Below, piece after piece: positions 21,095 to 32,190 of a stretch of 64,000 nucleotides of DNA (position 1 is the stretch's first letter; each line of letters starts with the position of its first letter). Below the pieces are notes generated by a model. It was not told where the DNA came from and ran no database searches. It was given only the letters and a program-made list of their open reading frames with translations. The DNA is from Leishmania martiniquensis. Taxonomy: Eukaryota; Euglenozoa; Kinetoplastea; Trypanosomatida; Trypanosomatidae. Location: positions 1,217,501 through 1,281,500 of the forward strand of contig NC_090165.1 in NCBI RefSeq assembly GCF_017916325.1, written 5' to 3'. The translations under genes and the position numbers were made by a program.

Positions 21095-24022
21095 ATGCAG
21101 CCAATCGACCCAAATGACCTGAGCACTCGAGCACGGTTTGCCGAGCTTGCCGGCAGGGCAGCCTCGCCGGACCCGGCGGTGCGCACGCCGGCGGAGGGCG
21201 AGCTTCTAGCTCTTCTAGACGCAGTGGATCAACAAAGCGGCTTCCCGCAGTTATTGCTAGAGCTGACCCACAGCCAGACGCCGCACGACACGTTCTTCGC
21301 CATCAGCTTCAAAAACATGGTGAAGCGGTGTTGGGATCCCTCCACTTCGGAGCACTGCATCCAGGAGTGCGACAAGGCTGCTGTGCGCGCTACTATTATC
21401 GAGAACATGTTGTGCTCGTCGGGTGCCGTGCAGCGGAACTTGGCGGAAGCCATCGCTCTCATAGCCCAAGTCGATTTTCCCACAGCATGGCCGGACGCCT
21501 TATCGCTGATTGAGAAAGTGCTCACCTCCGGAATGGATGTTGCGCAGTTGCGTGCTGCGTTGTCCACGTCTCACAGTATTTTGCGGAAGTACCGCCATCA
21601 GGGCGAGTTGACTGAGGCGCTTGTCTGTGAGCTGCGCACGATCTACACCTTGCTGTGCCCCGCGCTGATTCGCAGCATGGAAGCACTGCTCTCGATAACA
21701 GAGACCCCGGGTGCGAATGTGACCGAGGTGTACAGAGGTATCACGGATGCTGTGGAATGCCTGCGCGATATTACCTCACTGGACCTCGGCGACGAATTCA
21801 TTCAGCGCATGAGGACGATTGTGGGCATGTGCAACCGCTGCCTCACAGCGGAAACGGCGTCACCGGCCTCCTATTTAGCGCAGGCAAGTGCCATGATCGA
21901 TATGAAGTCTGCTGTGATCGCGTGCATGACGCACTGGCTCAACTCGTTCGACGAGGACTTTGAGAATTTCGCACCGCAGCTGATCGAGGTGGTGATTGGG
22001 ATGCTGGCGAGTAGCGTGAGCCGTGAGTCGTCTATGGACGATCTGGTGGTTTGCTGCCTCGAGCTGGTGAGCAGCGCGTGCCGGGGCACCACCCGCGCTC
22101 ACCTGAACACGGGAGAAAAGTTGCAGTTCATGCTGCAGTATATCATCCTCCCGAACCTCGCACTGCGGGAGGACGATTTGGACGCGTACATGAACGAGCC
22201 GGACGAGTACATCAAAAGGAACATAGAGGGCTCCAACTTCCACACGCGCCGCCGCGCCGCTGTGGAGCTCGTGCGCTCTCTCCTTCTGTATCTTCCAGAA
22301 GTCGCGCGGCCGCTACTCGCTGAGGTGACGACGGCGCTTCTCCAAGCGGCACAAGGGGACTGGAGGGCGAAGGATACGGCGATGTACCTCGCGTTTGTGC
22401 TAGTGGTGGATGGGCAGCTTGTGAATACGCAGCGTGGTGTGACGGCACAGCAGCTCAGCGAAATCATTCCTGTCGCTCAGATCCTTGACAGCCACGTTTT
22501 TCCCGAGCTCAGGTGCGATTTGTCAGCGCAAAGCCCTGGCATCGTCAAGGCAGACTGCATGCTCGTCGTCGCGGCCTTCCGTCAAGTGATTGCCTCCAGC
22601 GCATACGCGTTCCTCGTGCCAGCGCTGACACGCCACATCTCGACTGGGGACGCCGTGGTGATGGCATACGCCGCCCACACCCTCAGGTGCTTCCTTTCCG
22701 TCACCGAAGCGCCAGCCGCTGCTGCAATTGAGGCCGTTTTCACGGAAAACGCTCTCGCCATTCTCGAAGGCCTATGCATGCGCATCCAGGAGGCAGAGAG
22801 ACCGTGCCCGTACCTGATGCAGTACCTCATGGGTGTGTGCTTCCGCTTTCCGAAACTCGTCGCCCCATTCGCGACACAGGTGATGGCTTCCCTGCACACG
22901 CCGCTGTACAGAGCGGTTCGTAACCCTTCCAACGCGCTGTACAGCCAGTGCATGTTCGAGGTCATCTCCAAGTGTGTGGCACTGCAGCCCACAGCACGAA
23001 GTGAGTTCGAGGGGATTTTGTGGCCGAACTTTGCATACGTGTTGCGCGAGAACGTTGCCGAGTACGTGCCATATGTTCTCCAGGTTTTAGCCCAGCTCGT
23101 GCGCACGTACCAGTCCAGCGAACCTGAGCAGCGCTGGGCCGAATGCCCCGCTGAGAACTACCAGGCCCTACTCGGCCCGCTGACTCAGCCGCAGATGTAC
23201 CAAACGCGTGCGCAGATCCCTGCACCCGTGTGCTTGCTCTGCGCGTTTGTCGAGGTCTACCCGGGGTATGTGCATCGGGCCGGGATGACCAACCCAGCTC
23301 TGAACGTCTTCAACGTACTCGTGCGTTTCAAGAACTATGACCACGAGGGCCTGAACATTCTCACATCGATGCTGCTCGCGTACCCTGCGGACGTGATGGA
23401 CCTGTACATGGACACCGTACTGAAAGTTTTAATGGATCGTTTGCATAGCTCCTCCACATCGAAGTACGTGCGCATCCTAATCCTCTTCCTGTCAATTGTG
23501 GTGGTGCGGCGTCAGGACGCTGACTACCTCGTGGCTCGTCTCAACAGCCTCGAGAGCGACTTGTTCATGAAGGTTCTCGGAAACGTATGGCTGCCTCGCA
23601 TGCAAAAGATTACTGGAAGTGTGGAGCGAAAAACATGTGTGGTAGCATTGGCGAGACTTCTTTGCGAGTCGACCACGCTACAGGCTGACACCGCAGCTTG
23701 GGTGACGAGTGCTTCTAGCTGCCTCAGGATGCTGCACGATGGTGTGGAGCCGGACGACCACGTAAGCTTCACCCCCGCTGCGGGCGCGGTGCAGAATACA
23801 GAGCCCCTTTACGGCAATGCCGCCGGACTCGATGAGACTACCAGCTCCTTTCACCCTCTACGAGAGGCGATGCAAAAGCCGCGCGACATTTGCAGCCATA
23901 TCCCCGACGCGGAAGTACTCTTCCAAACTGAGCTGTCAAGCCTGCTAAAGGGTCGTGGCGCTCACCTCGCCGCCCCACTCAAGCAATGGCTGGGCCCACA
24001 CACTCCGCCTTGGCTCCAGTAA
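21095..24022 (+). CDS. CSE1: Exportin-2 / CAS (importin-alpha re-exporter)
   Basis: A 975-aa all-helical HEAT-repeat protein of the importin-beta superfamily, the usual length for Cse1/CAS. The N-terminus (about residues 20-105) has the importin-beta N-terminal pattern: a sequential non-identical start, then FFAISFKNMVKRCW. The central part contains the diagnostic Cse1 segment LQYIILPNLALREDD followed by DEYIKRNIEGSNFHTRRRAA, which in other eukaryotes reads very similarly. Cse1 exports importin-alpha from the nucleus together with Ran-GTP. The ATG at 21095 is preferred over the longer frame from 21044, which starts at a non-ATG codon. The gene lies between the two arms of the 545-bp inverted repeat, the only gene that does. 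Confidence 0.92.
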   Translation: MQPIDPNDLSTRARFAELAGRAASPDPAVRTPAEGELLALLDAVDQQSGFPQLLLELTHSQTPHDTFFAISFKNMVKRCWDPSTSEHCIQECDKAAVRATIIENMLCSSGAVQRNLAEAIALIAQVDFPTAWPDALSLIEKVLTSGMDVAQLRAALSTSHSILRKYRHQGELTEALVCELRTIYTLLCPALIRSMEALLSITETPGANVTEVYRGITDAVECLRDITSLDLGDEFIQRMRTIVGMCNRCLTAETASPASYLAQASAMIDMKSAVIACMTHWLNSFDEDFENFAPQLIEVVIGMLASSVSRESSMDDLVVCCLELVSSACRGTTRAHLNTGEKLQFMLQYIILPNLALREDDLDAYMNEPDEYIKRNIEGSNFHTRRRAAVELVRSLLLYLPEVARPLLAEVTTALLQAAQGDWRAKDTAMYLAFVLVVDGQLVNTQRGVTAQQLSEIIPVAQILDSHVFPELRCDLSAQSPGIVKADCMLVVAAFRQVIASSAYAFLVPALTRHISTGDAVVMAYAAHTLRCFLSVTEAPAAAAIEAVFTENALAILEGLCMRIQEAERPCPYLMQYLMGVCFRFPKLVAPFATQVMASLHTPLYRAVRNPSNALYSQCMFEVISKCVALQPTARSEFEGILWPNFAYVLRENVAEYVPYVLQVLAQLVRTYQSSEPEQRWAECPAENYQALLGPLTQPQMYQTRAQIPAPVCLLCAFVEVYPGYVHRAGMTNPALNVFNVLVRFKNYDHEGLNILTSMLLAYPADVMDLYMDTVLKVLMDRLHSSSTSKYVRILILFLSIVVVRRQDADYLVARLNSLESDLFMKVLGNVWLPRMQKITGSVERKTCVVALARLLCESTTLQADTAAWVTSASSCLRMLHDGVEPDDHVSFTPAAGAVQNTEPLYGNAAGLDETTSSFHPLREAMQKPRDICSHIPDAEVLFQTELSSLLKGRGAHLAAPLKQWLGPHTPPWLQ

Positions 24023-26663
24023 GATTGTCCACACGCCCTCGCACAACGGCAAAGGTGCCGCTTTGTCTTCTTTTGTGTGTGTGTTTTGGTGGTTCTCAAT
24101 GGGCCTACAGCGGCGGCAGAGGAAAGGGGCAACAAGGCGCGTATACGGCAGCAGGCGCGTGGCGTCGAAGGCCAGCGAAATGCCCGAGGAGGGGACATGC
24201 GGATGAGCCGGTTCTTCCCAGTTCTTCTTCGTTGGAAAGACTTTACCGAACGCCACCTTCGTCTTCTCGGACGCTTCGCGCTTTTGGCGTTTTGGAGGGA
24301 TTACTATCCCCCCCAGGCGCAGGATAAGCACAGCTGGCAGTGGACTCGGCGTCTTATCTGCAAGGCGGCGCATTCATCTTGGTTGGATGATTGAGGGAAG
24401 GGACGAGGCGGCTCGTCGGAAATCATCGGCTCTTCGAGTAACGCACGCCATTTTTCTTTGTATTGCGTGTGCTGTCTTGGAGCTCGCGGCACCTTTTGGT
24501 AGCGCTTCTTGCATTTTGTTCAATTTCGTCTTCACCGCGGAGGTGGGTCATATCGTTCACATCTGTATGCTGTGGCGCACGTGCGTACATGCCGGCGCAC
24601 ATGCCGTTCTCTTCTCTGACGTTGTTTCACCCCTGCTTGCCCTTGATCATGCCGATCACCTCTCCGTGGTGCCAGGACTCCGTACTCGCTTCTGTACGCG
24701 TGCGTGTGTGCTGAAGGCAGACATACTCCTCCGCTATAGCCGCCCGGCGTACGACTATTAGCTGTGAACGCTTTGGTGCCGGCGGACACGTCCGTGCCTG
24801 CTTAGCGCCGAGGCCGCAAGGATCCACGGTAGCGCTCCAACTGCCTTAGTCGGGCGAGCGAAAAGAATAAAAGCAGCACACACACATAGACACAGAGCTG
24901 TCTGTTTTTTTTTCCCACTGTGCCGTCCTGCTCTGGCGTACAACCGGAGCCCTACCCCGCTCTCCTCTCAGTCCGCCGCGCAGGCCCTGACCGCCTCGCA
25001 GTGCGAGGAAGCAGCCGGCACGCGATACGGCAGTGCGCCGGCTCGGTCATCGGAGCACGGCTCCTGCCTCATACTCGGCCTACCCTCGCCTCGCCGCTGC
25101 TCGCCACCTGCTGCACCCCCTCTCCTCCCTTTGGAGCGGCTCAGCTAGCACACCCCACCAGTGGGCCGCGCGAGGGCCGGGCGGGATACCCGTTGCAGTC
25201 GCAGAGGATGCCGTGGCTACCATGAGGGTGGCGCACGCGCGCTCGCGGCGGCAGGCGGCTCCGACGCACCGCCATCCACGAGCTGACCGCCGGCATCAGT
25301 GGCGGTACGTCGGCCCGGCCTCCACGCGCCCTGAGCGTCCGTTCCTGCAGCCATCGGGAGCGGCTCCGGGATGGGCAGGGAAAGGGAGCGCCTAACTTCC
25401 CTGCGGAGTGGGGCACTGCACGGCCACCGTCACGTGCTGCCGCTCTCCGAGGTGTGTCCCCTCATCTTCGGGGAGCCGCGCACCGCATCAAAAGCGAAAA
25501 GGGCATTAAACTCGCGAGATCTGTCGCGTGAACGCTGGATGTAAGCGACGTCTCTCGAGGATGCGTACGCGTGTGGCGGCGATGACAGGGGATCGGTCGG
25601 GGGTGGGTGGACTCCACGCGTATGCTGGAGGAGTGCTGATGTGGTGGTATGCGCGCACACACTGCAGGTGCCACATTTCCCTCTTTTGCTTTCGAAGGCT
25701 TATTCGGTGGGATGCGATGCTCTCGGACGGCGCTCGGGAAAGCGATGGGAGGATGGCCTTGATGAAGCAGCAGAGCGTTGTGATGCCTCAAGTCCGCGGC
25801 TGCATCGTTGGGAAGTGTGTGTGTGTGGTGGCGTATGATTTTTTTTTCTGGTGGCTCTCACGTTGTTTCACATGTTATCATTAAAGGTGATGTTCAGCGT
25901 CCTGTTGGCTGCACCACTCTACAGCGAGAGAAGGGGGCGAATGCGTTTGGGCTTCGTGGGTCCCCTCGGCATCGTGTTGTCTTCCATAGATCGGGTGGGC
26001 GGCGTGAGCGCTGGACGAGAAGGCGGACAAAAGCGGTATCTGCCATGGAAAGACGCGCGTTTTCTTCTTGCGCTTAATGTGGGTATTTGGGACGTGTGAT
26101 CGCTGTACGCGTCAGTGATAGGCGGCTGCAACGAAAGAAAAGGAGAGTGAAACGGGATCTCAGCTTGTATGGTGTCTGTTTGTCCGCTTCCTATCACACT
26201 CACCCCCTTCGTGTCCGTCCCTCGCCCTCTTTTCACGGCGGCTTATAATCGCTCATGAATTCGACCAGGATAACTACAGATGAAAACCCTGCAAGCTTCA
26301 TAAAAAGGGCGCGCTCCCTACCGACATGCACAGATCCGATGGCCATAGATCGTGAATGGACAAGGAGCGTTGCTGTCTGGTCATTCATGCATCGCCTTCT
26401 GCGCACTTTGCCAGTTGAAAAGCGGTCTACTGGCTCTCTCCTGACTGCTTGGGTTTTACTATGGAGACTGGTGCTACGCTCATCGGGCTCTGTGGTGCTC
26501 TGGGCAACACCCTGGAGATATGCATAGAGGCATCAATACGCATTCACATTCACACTTTGCTTGCTTCTCGTTGTGCTGCCCTCCCTGCACCTCCCCCCCA
26601 CACACGGAATATCGGCGCCCACTGAGAGCTTCAGACAAGCGCGTGCGCTTCATCTCACACTAG
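24023..26663. other. Spacer after CSE1, holding inverted repeat B
   Basis: No convincing gene. A 66-codon frame starting at ATG 24197 (MRMSRFFPVLL...) directly after CSE1 looks slightly protein-like but has no domain and no clear acceptor. The spacer carries the 545-bp repeat at 24915-25459. The right part, near 26550-26600, is pyrimidine-rich with an AG at 26625-26626 before the next gene. Confidence 0.6.
24915..25459 (-). repeat. 545-bp inverted repeat, copy B (retroposon-like)
   Basis: Reverse complement of 18750-19294, practically identical. Read on the - strand it ends with GGG and a run of nine to ten A (complement of the T run before 24914), the expected polarity of an A-tailed retroposon. 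It starts 893 nt after the CSE1 stop. The loop between the arms is 5620 bp. Confidence 0.9.
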
Positions 26664-27200
26664 ATGAAAACTTCTTTGGCTTCCTCAGCGTCTCTTGCGC
26701 CACAGCCGCAGACCTCCAACTACCCGACGGTGCATAACATTTCGTTCCGATCTTCACTCCTTTCAACGCCCTTGACGAAGCGGAACACAAAGCTGAAGTG
26801 CCCGTCATGCGGAGTGTGGGGTGAAAAGGGCACGGTGTGCAACGTGTGCCGCTCTGCCATACCAGGACCCCGACCCATCTACGCGCCCCTCTCTTCAGAG
26901 ACCGCGAGGCGCCCGACCACCGACTCAGCTGGTCCCTCCGCCGTCTTGCGGACGGGTACGCAGGCCTGCATGGCAGCAAGCAACGGTACCGCCAAGAACA
27001 GGGGTTCGCGTACCAAGCACGAGGCCCAACAAGCCACTGCAGAGTCTCTTCACCAATGCGCGAGTCGTAGCCGCCCTTCTGCCCCCTTTGCTGACAGAGA
27101 CACAGCCGACATCCTACACCCCGTTTTACGCGTCAGCAGAAGAGCGCACGAGCAGCCTCGTCGTTTGAAGAACCTGCGAATTGTGGGCCATGAATGGTAA
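26664..27200 (+). CDS. Small zinc-ribbon protein, function unknown
   Basis: A 178-aa basic protein. Residues 46-62 contain two Cys knuckles, CPSC and CNVC (C46, C49, C59, C62, spacing C-x2-C-x9-C-x2-C), a compact zinc ribbon. The remainder is Ser/Thr/Ala/Arg-rich and probably disordered, with a basic C-terminus (QPRRLKNLRIVGHEW). No other domain is seen. The coding call rests on the knuckles, a pyrimidine tract and AG at 26625-26626 placed 38 nt before the ATG, and a composition unlike the flanking tracts. RNA or protein binding is possible; I do not recognise the family. Confidence 0.7.
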   Translation: MKTSLASSASLAPQPQTSNYPTVHNISFRSSLLSTPLTKRNTKLKCPSCGVWGEKGTVCNVCRSAIPGPRPIYAPLSSETARRPTTDSAGPSAVLRTGTQACMAASNGTAKNRGSRTKHEAQQATAESLHQCASRSRPSAPFADRDTADILHPVLRVSRRAHEQPRRLKNLRIVGHEW

Positions 27201-27400
27201 GCTGTAGGAGCGAGGCCACGCCGGGACGTCGTCGTACGAGGGAGAGTGTTGGCGGCGTGCGTAGGGATGGGGTTGACTGGTGACAGGCTGGTCCGTGGTG
27301 AAGAGGCTCGCGCCATTCTTCTCATCAAGCGTTGGGCGTCTTTTGAAGGTCCAGTCGCAATTCATTTTTACGCGTATACACATACGCATACATACATACA

Positions 27401-27440
27401 CATACACGCACACACATACACATACACGCACACACATACA
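27401..27440. repeat. Two perfect tandem copies of a 20-bp CA-rich unit
   Basis: 27401-27420 and 27421-27440 are identical, inside a wider CATA/CACA-rich tract from about 27374 to 27448. Confidence 0.9.
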
Positions 27441-27938
27441 CATACACTCAAGAGCGATTGAAGAAATAGTGGAAGAGAGCTCTATGGCTGCGTTCTCTTC
27501 GCTGTATGCGTGCGCCTCGCGCTGTGCTGCGCACCCCTTCCCTCTTTCTCTCTTTCTTGCCCCCTTTTTTTGGTATGGTCGGTACAAACGTTGCCAGGGC
27601 CATGAACAGAGCCCCTAAAGCTGCTGTGTCTGCGTGATAGGGTGTGGCTACTGTGGTGCTCTCTCCTCTGGCACCTGCGATGGCGCGGTCGCCTCCCCTC
27701 TTTTCATTCCGTGATGCGTACGGTTTCACCTTCCTGTTTCATTGCATACGTGTGCCGATGCGCTTCTTTTTGACCCATGGCGCCATCCCCTCCACCCGCC
27801 TACGAAGAAAAAAAATGTTCGTCGACGGCGACACGGCTTTTGCGTCCAAATCAATAAGCGGAAGTCCTCTTTGCCTTATCAGCTCAGCTTTCGAACCCTC
27901 ACGACCCTCTCGGGCGGAGAGACGCAGGCTCGAATCGG

Positions 27939-27958
27939 CACACACACACACACACACA
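27939..27958. repeat. CA dinucleotide microsatellite
   Basis: Ten CA units without interruption in the spacer before the 28149 gene. Confidence 0.9.
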
Positions 27959-28148
27959 AGCAGGCATCATTGAAGCACGGCATTGATTTTGGACCGGCGT
28001 CACACGAGACGCATGAGCAGCTGTGCTGTGCGCCTCAACGATAGACTCCTCTGCGCCACACTCCCTGCACCTCAATCGCACACCGAAACGCTTCACGAAT
28101 GAGAGAGCGCCAGGGCCGGAACAAAAGGGGCGCCCAGCAGTTCACCGC

Positions 28149-28853
28149 ATGAAGCTTCACCTAGAGGACACGTACGAGAAGCTCTGCGCCGAGTACAACA
28201 CCACACCGCTCTTGAGTTTCCTTGGCTGCCTGCGGAACACGTACGCTTCACCAGACGGCGAAGTCTTCATCGATGCCTCCTCTGTCGAGGGCGATCACTT
28301 CTGCGTGTTTGCCGAGCTTCTTTGTCAGCTGCTGCAGCGGCCCACTGAATTCATCAGGCCCGCTATCGTGCAACGCGCCCCTGCCACATCACCGCTGGAC
28401 CACACCGCCCTCTCAACGCCAGAAGAGAAGGAGAGCTGCATCTCCTACGCGGTGCCGCCGCGTCTACTGCGGATCAAGTTGCGCCTCTCTCACAACTCGA
28501 ACAACGCAGACGTGGAGCGCGTATGCCGCCTCATAATGGCGGAGAAAGTGTTTGACTGCCTTCCGACCGCGATGCGGCCCGGCGACTCCTCGAAAGAGGA
28601 TGGCTGCGCCTCCGGTTCTCTGTCGCCGTTGAAGTGGCCAGTAAAAGCTGAAATCGAAAGCATAGATTTGCACAACTGCGTGTTTGTTTCTCTACCTGGT
28701 GGGCGAGCCTTGCGCGCCGCCGCGCGGCGCAATGTGTACGTGCAGAATGTGTTCCTGGAGGGCTGTAGTGTGAATGGAGCTGTTGTGGCTCAAATAGCTC
28801 GAGTGACTCGCGGGAATCGGGAGCTGTTTCGCTTCGCGTGCGCCTCGTTATGA
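28149..28853 (+). CDS. Conserved-looking hypothetical protein, possible LRR-like C-terminus
   Basis: A 234-aa protein. The frame is open from 28023, but the first ATG is at 28149 (MKLHLEDTYEKLCAEYNTT). The sequence is well mixed, with hydrophobic and charged residues spaced as in a folded protein and none of the Ser/Leu/Phe bias of the spacer frames. The C-terminal third contains IESIDLHNCVFVSLPGG and NVFLEGCSVNGAVVAQIAR, a spacing that recalls leucine-rich (RNI-type) repeats, but only two units are visible. No signal peptide or membrane segment. Function unknown. Confidence 0.7.
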   Translation: MKLHLEDTYEKLCAEYNTTPLLSFLGCLRNTYASPDGEVFIDASSVEGDHFCVFAELLCQLLQRPTEFIRPAIVQRAPATSPLDHTALSTPEEKESCISYAVPPRLLRIKLRLSHNSNNADVERVCRLIMAEKVFDCLPTAMRPGDSSKEDGCASGSLSPLKWPVKAEIESIDLHNCVFVSLPGGRALRAAARRNVYVQNVFLEGCSVNGAVVAQIARVTRGNRELFRFACASL

Positions 28854-31148
28854 AGCTTGACGGTACACACATGCACTTTCGCATGCACACGCACACCCAA
28901 GTGCTGTGTGTTATCAAAGGCGTTGGGCACACCAACGAACGATTTTCTCTTTGCGGGCGAGGATGACTGGGCAAGAGGGGAGAGAGATGTGCGAGGGGGG
29001 GGACGGATAAAGAAGTGGCAAGAAGTGAGTGGGTAGGGGCGCGGAGCAAAGGTGTGTGAACCGGCAATGGCGGACGACGTCTTGTTAGCCTATCGTTGGA
29101 AGGAGCAATGCGGAGGCCGCGCAAAGAGGATTCGGTGGTTAGCTCTTCAGCGTGGACGTGTATGCCAAAGCGCGTGACCCTTTTTTTCTTGTGCGTTTTT
29201 TGCTCCTCTTCGTCTCCTGTGAGTGCATCTGCCTCCGCACCTTCTCGCCGCTGGGCCTTTCACCCTTTTTTTCTTTCACTTCCGCTGTTTCCTACTTCCT
29301 TCGAAGATTTATTCTATGTAGTTGTCTTGTACTGTTGCCGGCTGCTGGCTGTGCTTGTGCGCGTGTGTGTGTGTGTGCGTCTGCCTATTGTATACCGCTA
29401 CAAGGCCACTATTTTGTCGGCACGCCCCCCTTGGCGCTCACATCTGCTGCTGCCCACCCTCTTTTTCTCGCCGCTCTCCCTATCCCTCTTCTTTTCTTTA
29501 TTGGTCGTTGTTCGCCCTCGTCGCGAGCCGGGACATCGCGTCTGTCGCGTTTTTCGGCTGCCGTGACTATGGGCAGGTGCGCAACTGACTGTGGCTGTAT
29601 GCTTTACCAAAATACCTACTGCATCCTCCTGTCGTTCCCCATCTCTGTTAGAATCTTTCGCACAGCGGCGGCGGAAAAAGTGCGGCTGCCCCTGCACCTC
29701 CACGCGTGAACGTGTGCGTGGACGTGTACGTGGGTGTGCCTGGTACGAGCAAGAGGTCGAGAGTGAGGTGCGCGCTCCTCGCGCGCAGAAAGAGGGCAGG
29801 CAGCGCGGTGCGGAAGGGAAGGGCGCTGAGAGGACGCAAAAAGCTGTTTGTGATTGAGCTGCAGGTGGCGGTCTGGGCTGACGCTCCGGCTGCGGTTATG
29901 TGTGCAGCCGTGACTATGTTCTGCTTCGTATCCTCCGCGCAGGGATTTGTGCGCGGCAGAAGAACGCACCATAGACTGCACAAAGTTTCCTCTCACTCAA
30001 TATCTGTGAGCGAGCGGTGACGCTCTGCCACTGCACCCTGTTGAGAGGCGACACCGCTACGGGGATCCCTCCCACACCCGTACTGAGGCGTTAGAGGGAA
30101 CGCTCGACGATTCAAAGGGGTAGTGCAGTGGGGAGCCGTAAATCGCTGGTCTCTCCCTCGGCGCTTGCATGAGAAAGCTCTTCCTGTTCTGCCTGCGTGG
30201 CGCATGGGGGCTCGTTGCGGGGCCACCCTTCCTCCCCCGTCTCGTTCTGCTTCACCTCTCTCGCCATCTCGCTGCTGCCTTTCCTCTCAGATTCTCATCA
30301 GCGCCTCCACTGCTCCTTTTTTCGTCTCAGTTTCCGCTGGTAATCGGACGGTTCTTCTTCGCTGCCGCCATCGGCTTAGAACCGCATCCGGGGAGGCCCT
30401 CCGCCCTCCGCTTCAGCCCCACTCGCGCTTTCCCTCGCATCAGCACCTCGACCGATGGTGCTTTGCCCGTGAGCTGTATCTCACAACATCGGCAATGGCC
30501 GAGAGCGCGGAGCCACGGAGCACATTTTGAACAAAGCGTTTACGTTCTGTTCTGTGTGCTCAGAAGTCCGAGCAATCAGCCTGCTCAACCGCCAACCACC
30601 CTCGGGGGGGGGGCACTGGGAGGCACTCCTGCACGTCAACAGTTGAAGCCGCGGAGAGGACGACCTGTCTCAATGCTGCAGGGTGAAGCAATAGTGTTGG
30701 GTAAGGCGCGTTTTGCTTCATCTACGCCGTTAACGCCTGTGCGTTTACCACGCCCAGCAATCGTCAAGGAGGGGCACACGCTCAAGCACTCCTGCAGGCT
30801 TCGTAGACTCTTCGACTGGGCATCGCTCTTGACGCCCTCAACGTGCGGGCCACTGTGCCGTGCGCTTCAGTGTCGTTTACTTCGTCGTTTTTGTCATCCT
30901 CTCTGTCTCCTGCCTCGACGCTGCTGATCGACAAATATATTTCTATTCCCCTCTGCGTTGGCTCCCTCTCTCGTTGTCAGAGGCTTCTGTAAAGGTTTGC
31001 GCCGTGCGACCCCCTGCGCAGGTACGCACGCATATTGCACCTCACATCTGGTCATCAACGATGCCTCAGATGGACGGATTTTGTACATATCAGCGCGACA
31101 GGTGCAGAACGGATGGTGCTCGTGGGCCTCCGCGTGAAGACGTGCGCC

Positions 31149-31729
31149 TTTGCAGCTCCTTTTTTCAACTTTTTTCCCGAATCGCGCTTGAGTGGTGGTG
31201 TTGCTCGCAAAAGAGTGGAAAGACGGGAGGAGAGTGTATGCGTTTGTGCGGCGGGCAATGCAAGAGCGGTTGGGCGAGGAGGGAGGGCGAGCGAAGGCAC
31301 TTTCTATCATGCCACCGCCGTGCTCCGCGAGCCGTTCATCCTCTCTGTGCCCGCTATGGTATCCTGCTCACTTCAGATCTCGAGGGGCGGAGGCGCCGCA
31401 ATCGATTACTCTCCCTCCCTCTCCGTGAATTATCCACCGCGACGTGAATCCTTGGGCGACGGTGAAGGGGGATACGCCAAGCACCGCATTCGTGTGGAGT
31501 GCTGCCCGATGACGCCTTGAGGAAAGCCAAGCGCTCGGTGATGGGCTTGCCAGCGCCAGAGGTACGGATGACGCGAGTGGGTGGATGGGGGGGTGCATGC
31601 CGGGTCGGTGTGTGCGCTTCCGCGGAAATCGACAAAAAGAGAGACTGGCCAGCTGGGCGGGGTTGGGGCTGTGCGTTGGAATGCTTTTCATGCCTTTGAC
31701 ATCCTTCTCTCTCCCCTTACTGTTTTTCT
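31149..31729. repeat. 581-bp direct repeat, copy 2
   Basis: Practically identical to 13321-13901, same orientation, offset 17828. It ends 544 nt before the start codon of the WD40 gene, so part of that gene's upstream region is shared with the region upstream of PAS-PGK. Confidence 0.9.
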
Positions 31730-32190
31730 GCGGCTTTTCTGTGGAGTTGGTGACGGTAACAGTTCACTGCACACATCCGTCGACTCGCTACAACTGAGCT
31801 CTCGCGCTGCTTGCTCTCTCCATTCGCATTCGGTGACGCTCTCGCTTGCGTGGTGCCTTCTCCCCTCTTTACCGTACGCGGCTAAGCGGCCGATCGTGGC
31901 TCGATACCTTTTTGTTCGCTATCCGATTTGAGTGTTCGTTTGCTCGACGTCTTCGCGCTCGGTACAGTTGGCCGGCACATCACTCGCATTGCTGCCCCTT
32001 CTCGTATCCTGGCCATTGGCGCATCGCGCGTCTCGTCACCCCGTCCACAGCGCGCGCCCCTCAGCAGTTCTCGTAAACGCATTTTGTTCGTTTCGCGGTG
32101 TCGTCGCGCATTTATACCTGCCGCGGGGGGTCGCTGCGGGGCACCGCATTCTCACACGTCTGCCGACAGGCAAAGTCAAGCACATCAGCG

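Larger units (their letters stand above)
27201..28148. other. Spacer with simple repeats
   Basis: Holds the CATACA-type repeat near 27370-27450 and a CA tract at 27939-27958. No gene seen. The most likely acceptor for the next gene is an AG around 27881, but the tract there is weak. Confidence 0.6.

Noticed and set aside
24197..24394. 66-codon frame directly after CSE1
   Set aside because: Slightly protein-like but short, without domain and without a clear acceptor; more likely CSE1 3' UTR.
30169..30927. 252-codon + strand frame
   Set aside because: Leu/Phe/Arg/Pro-rich, no domain, composition of a spacer.
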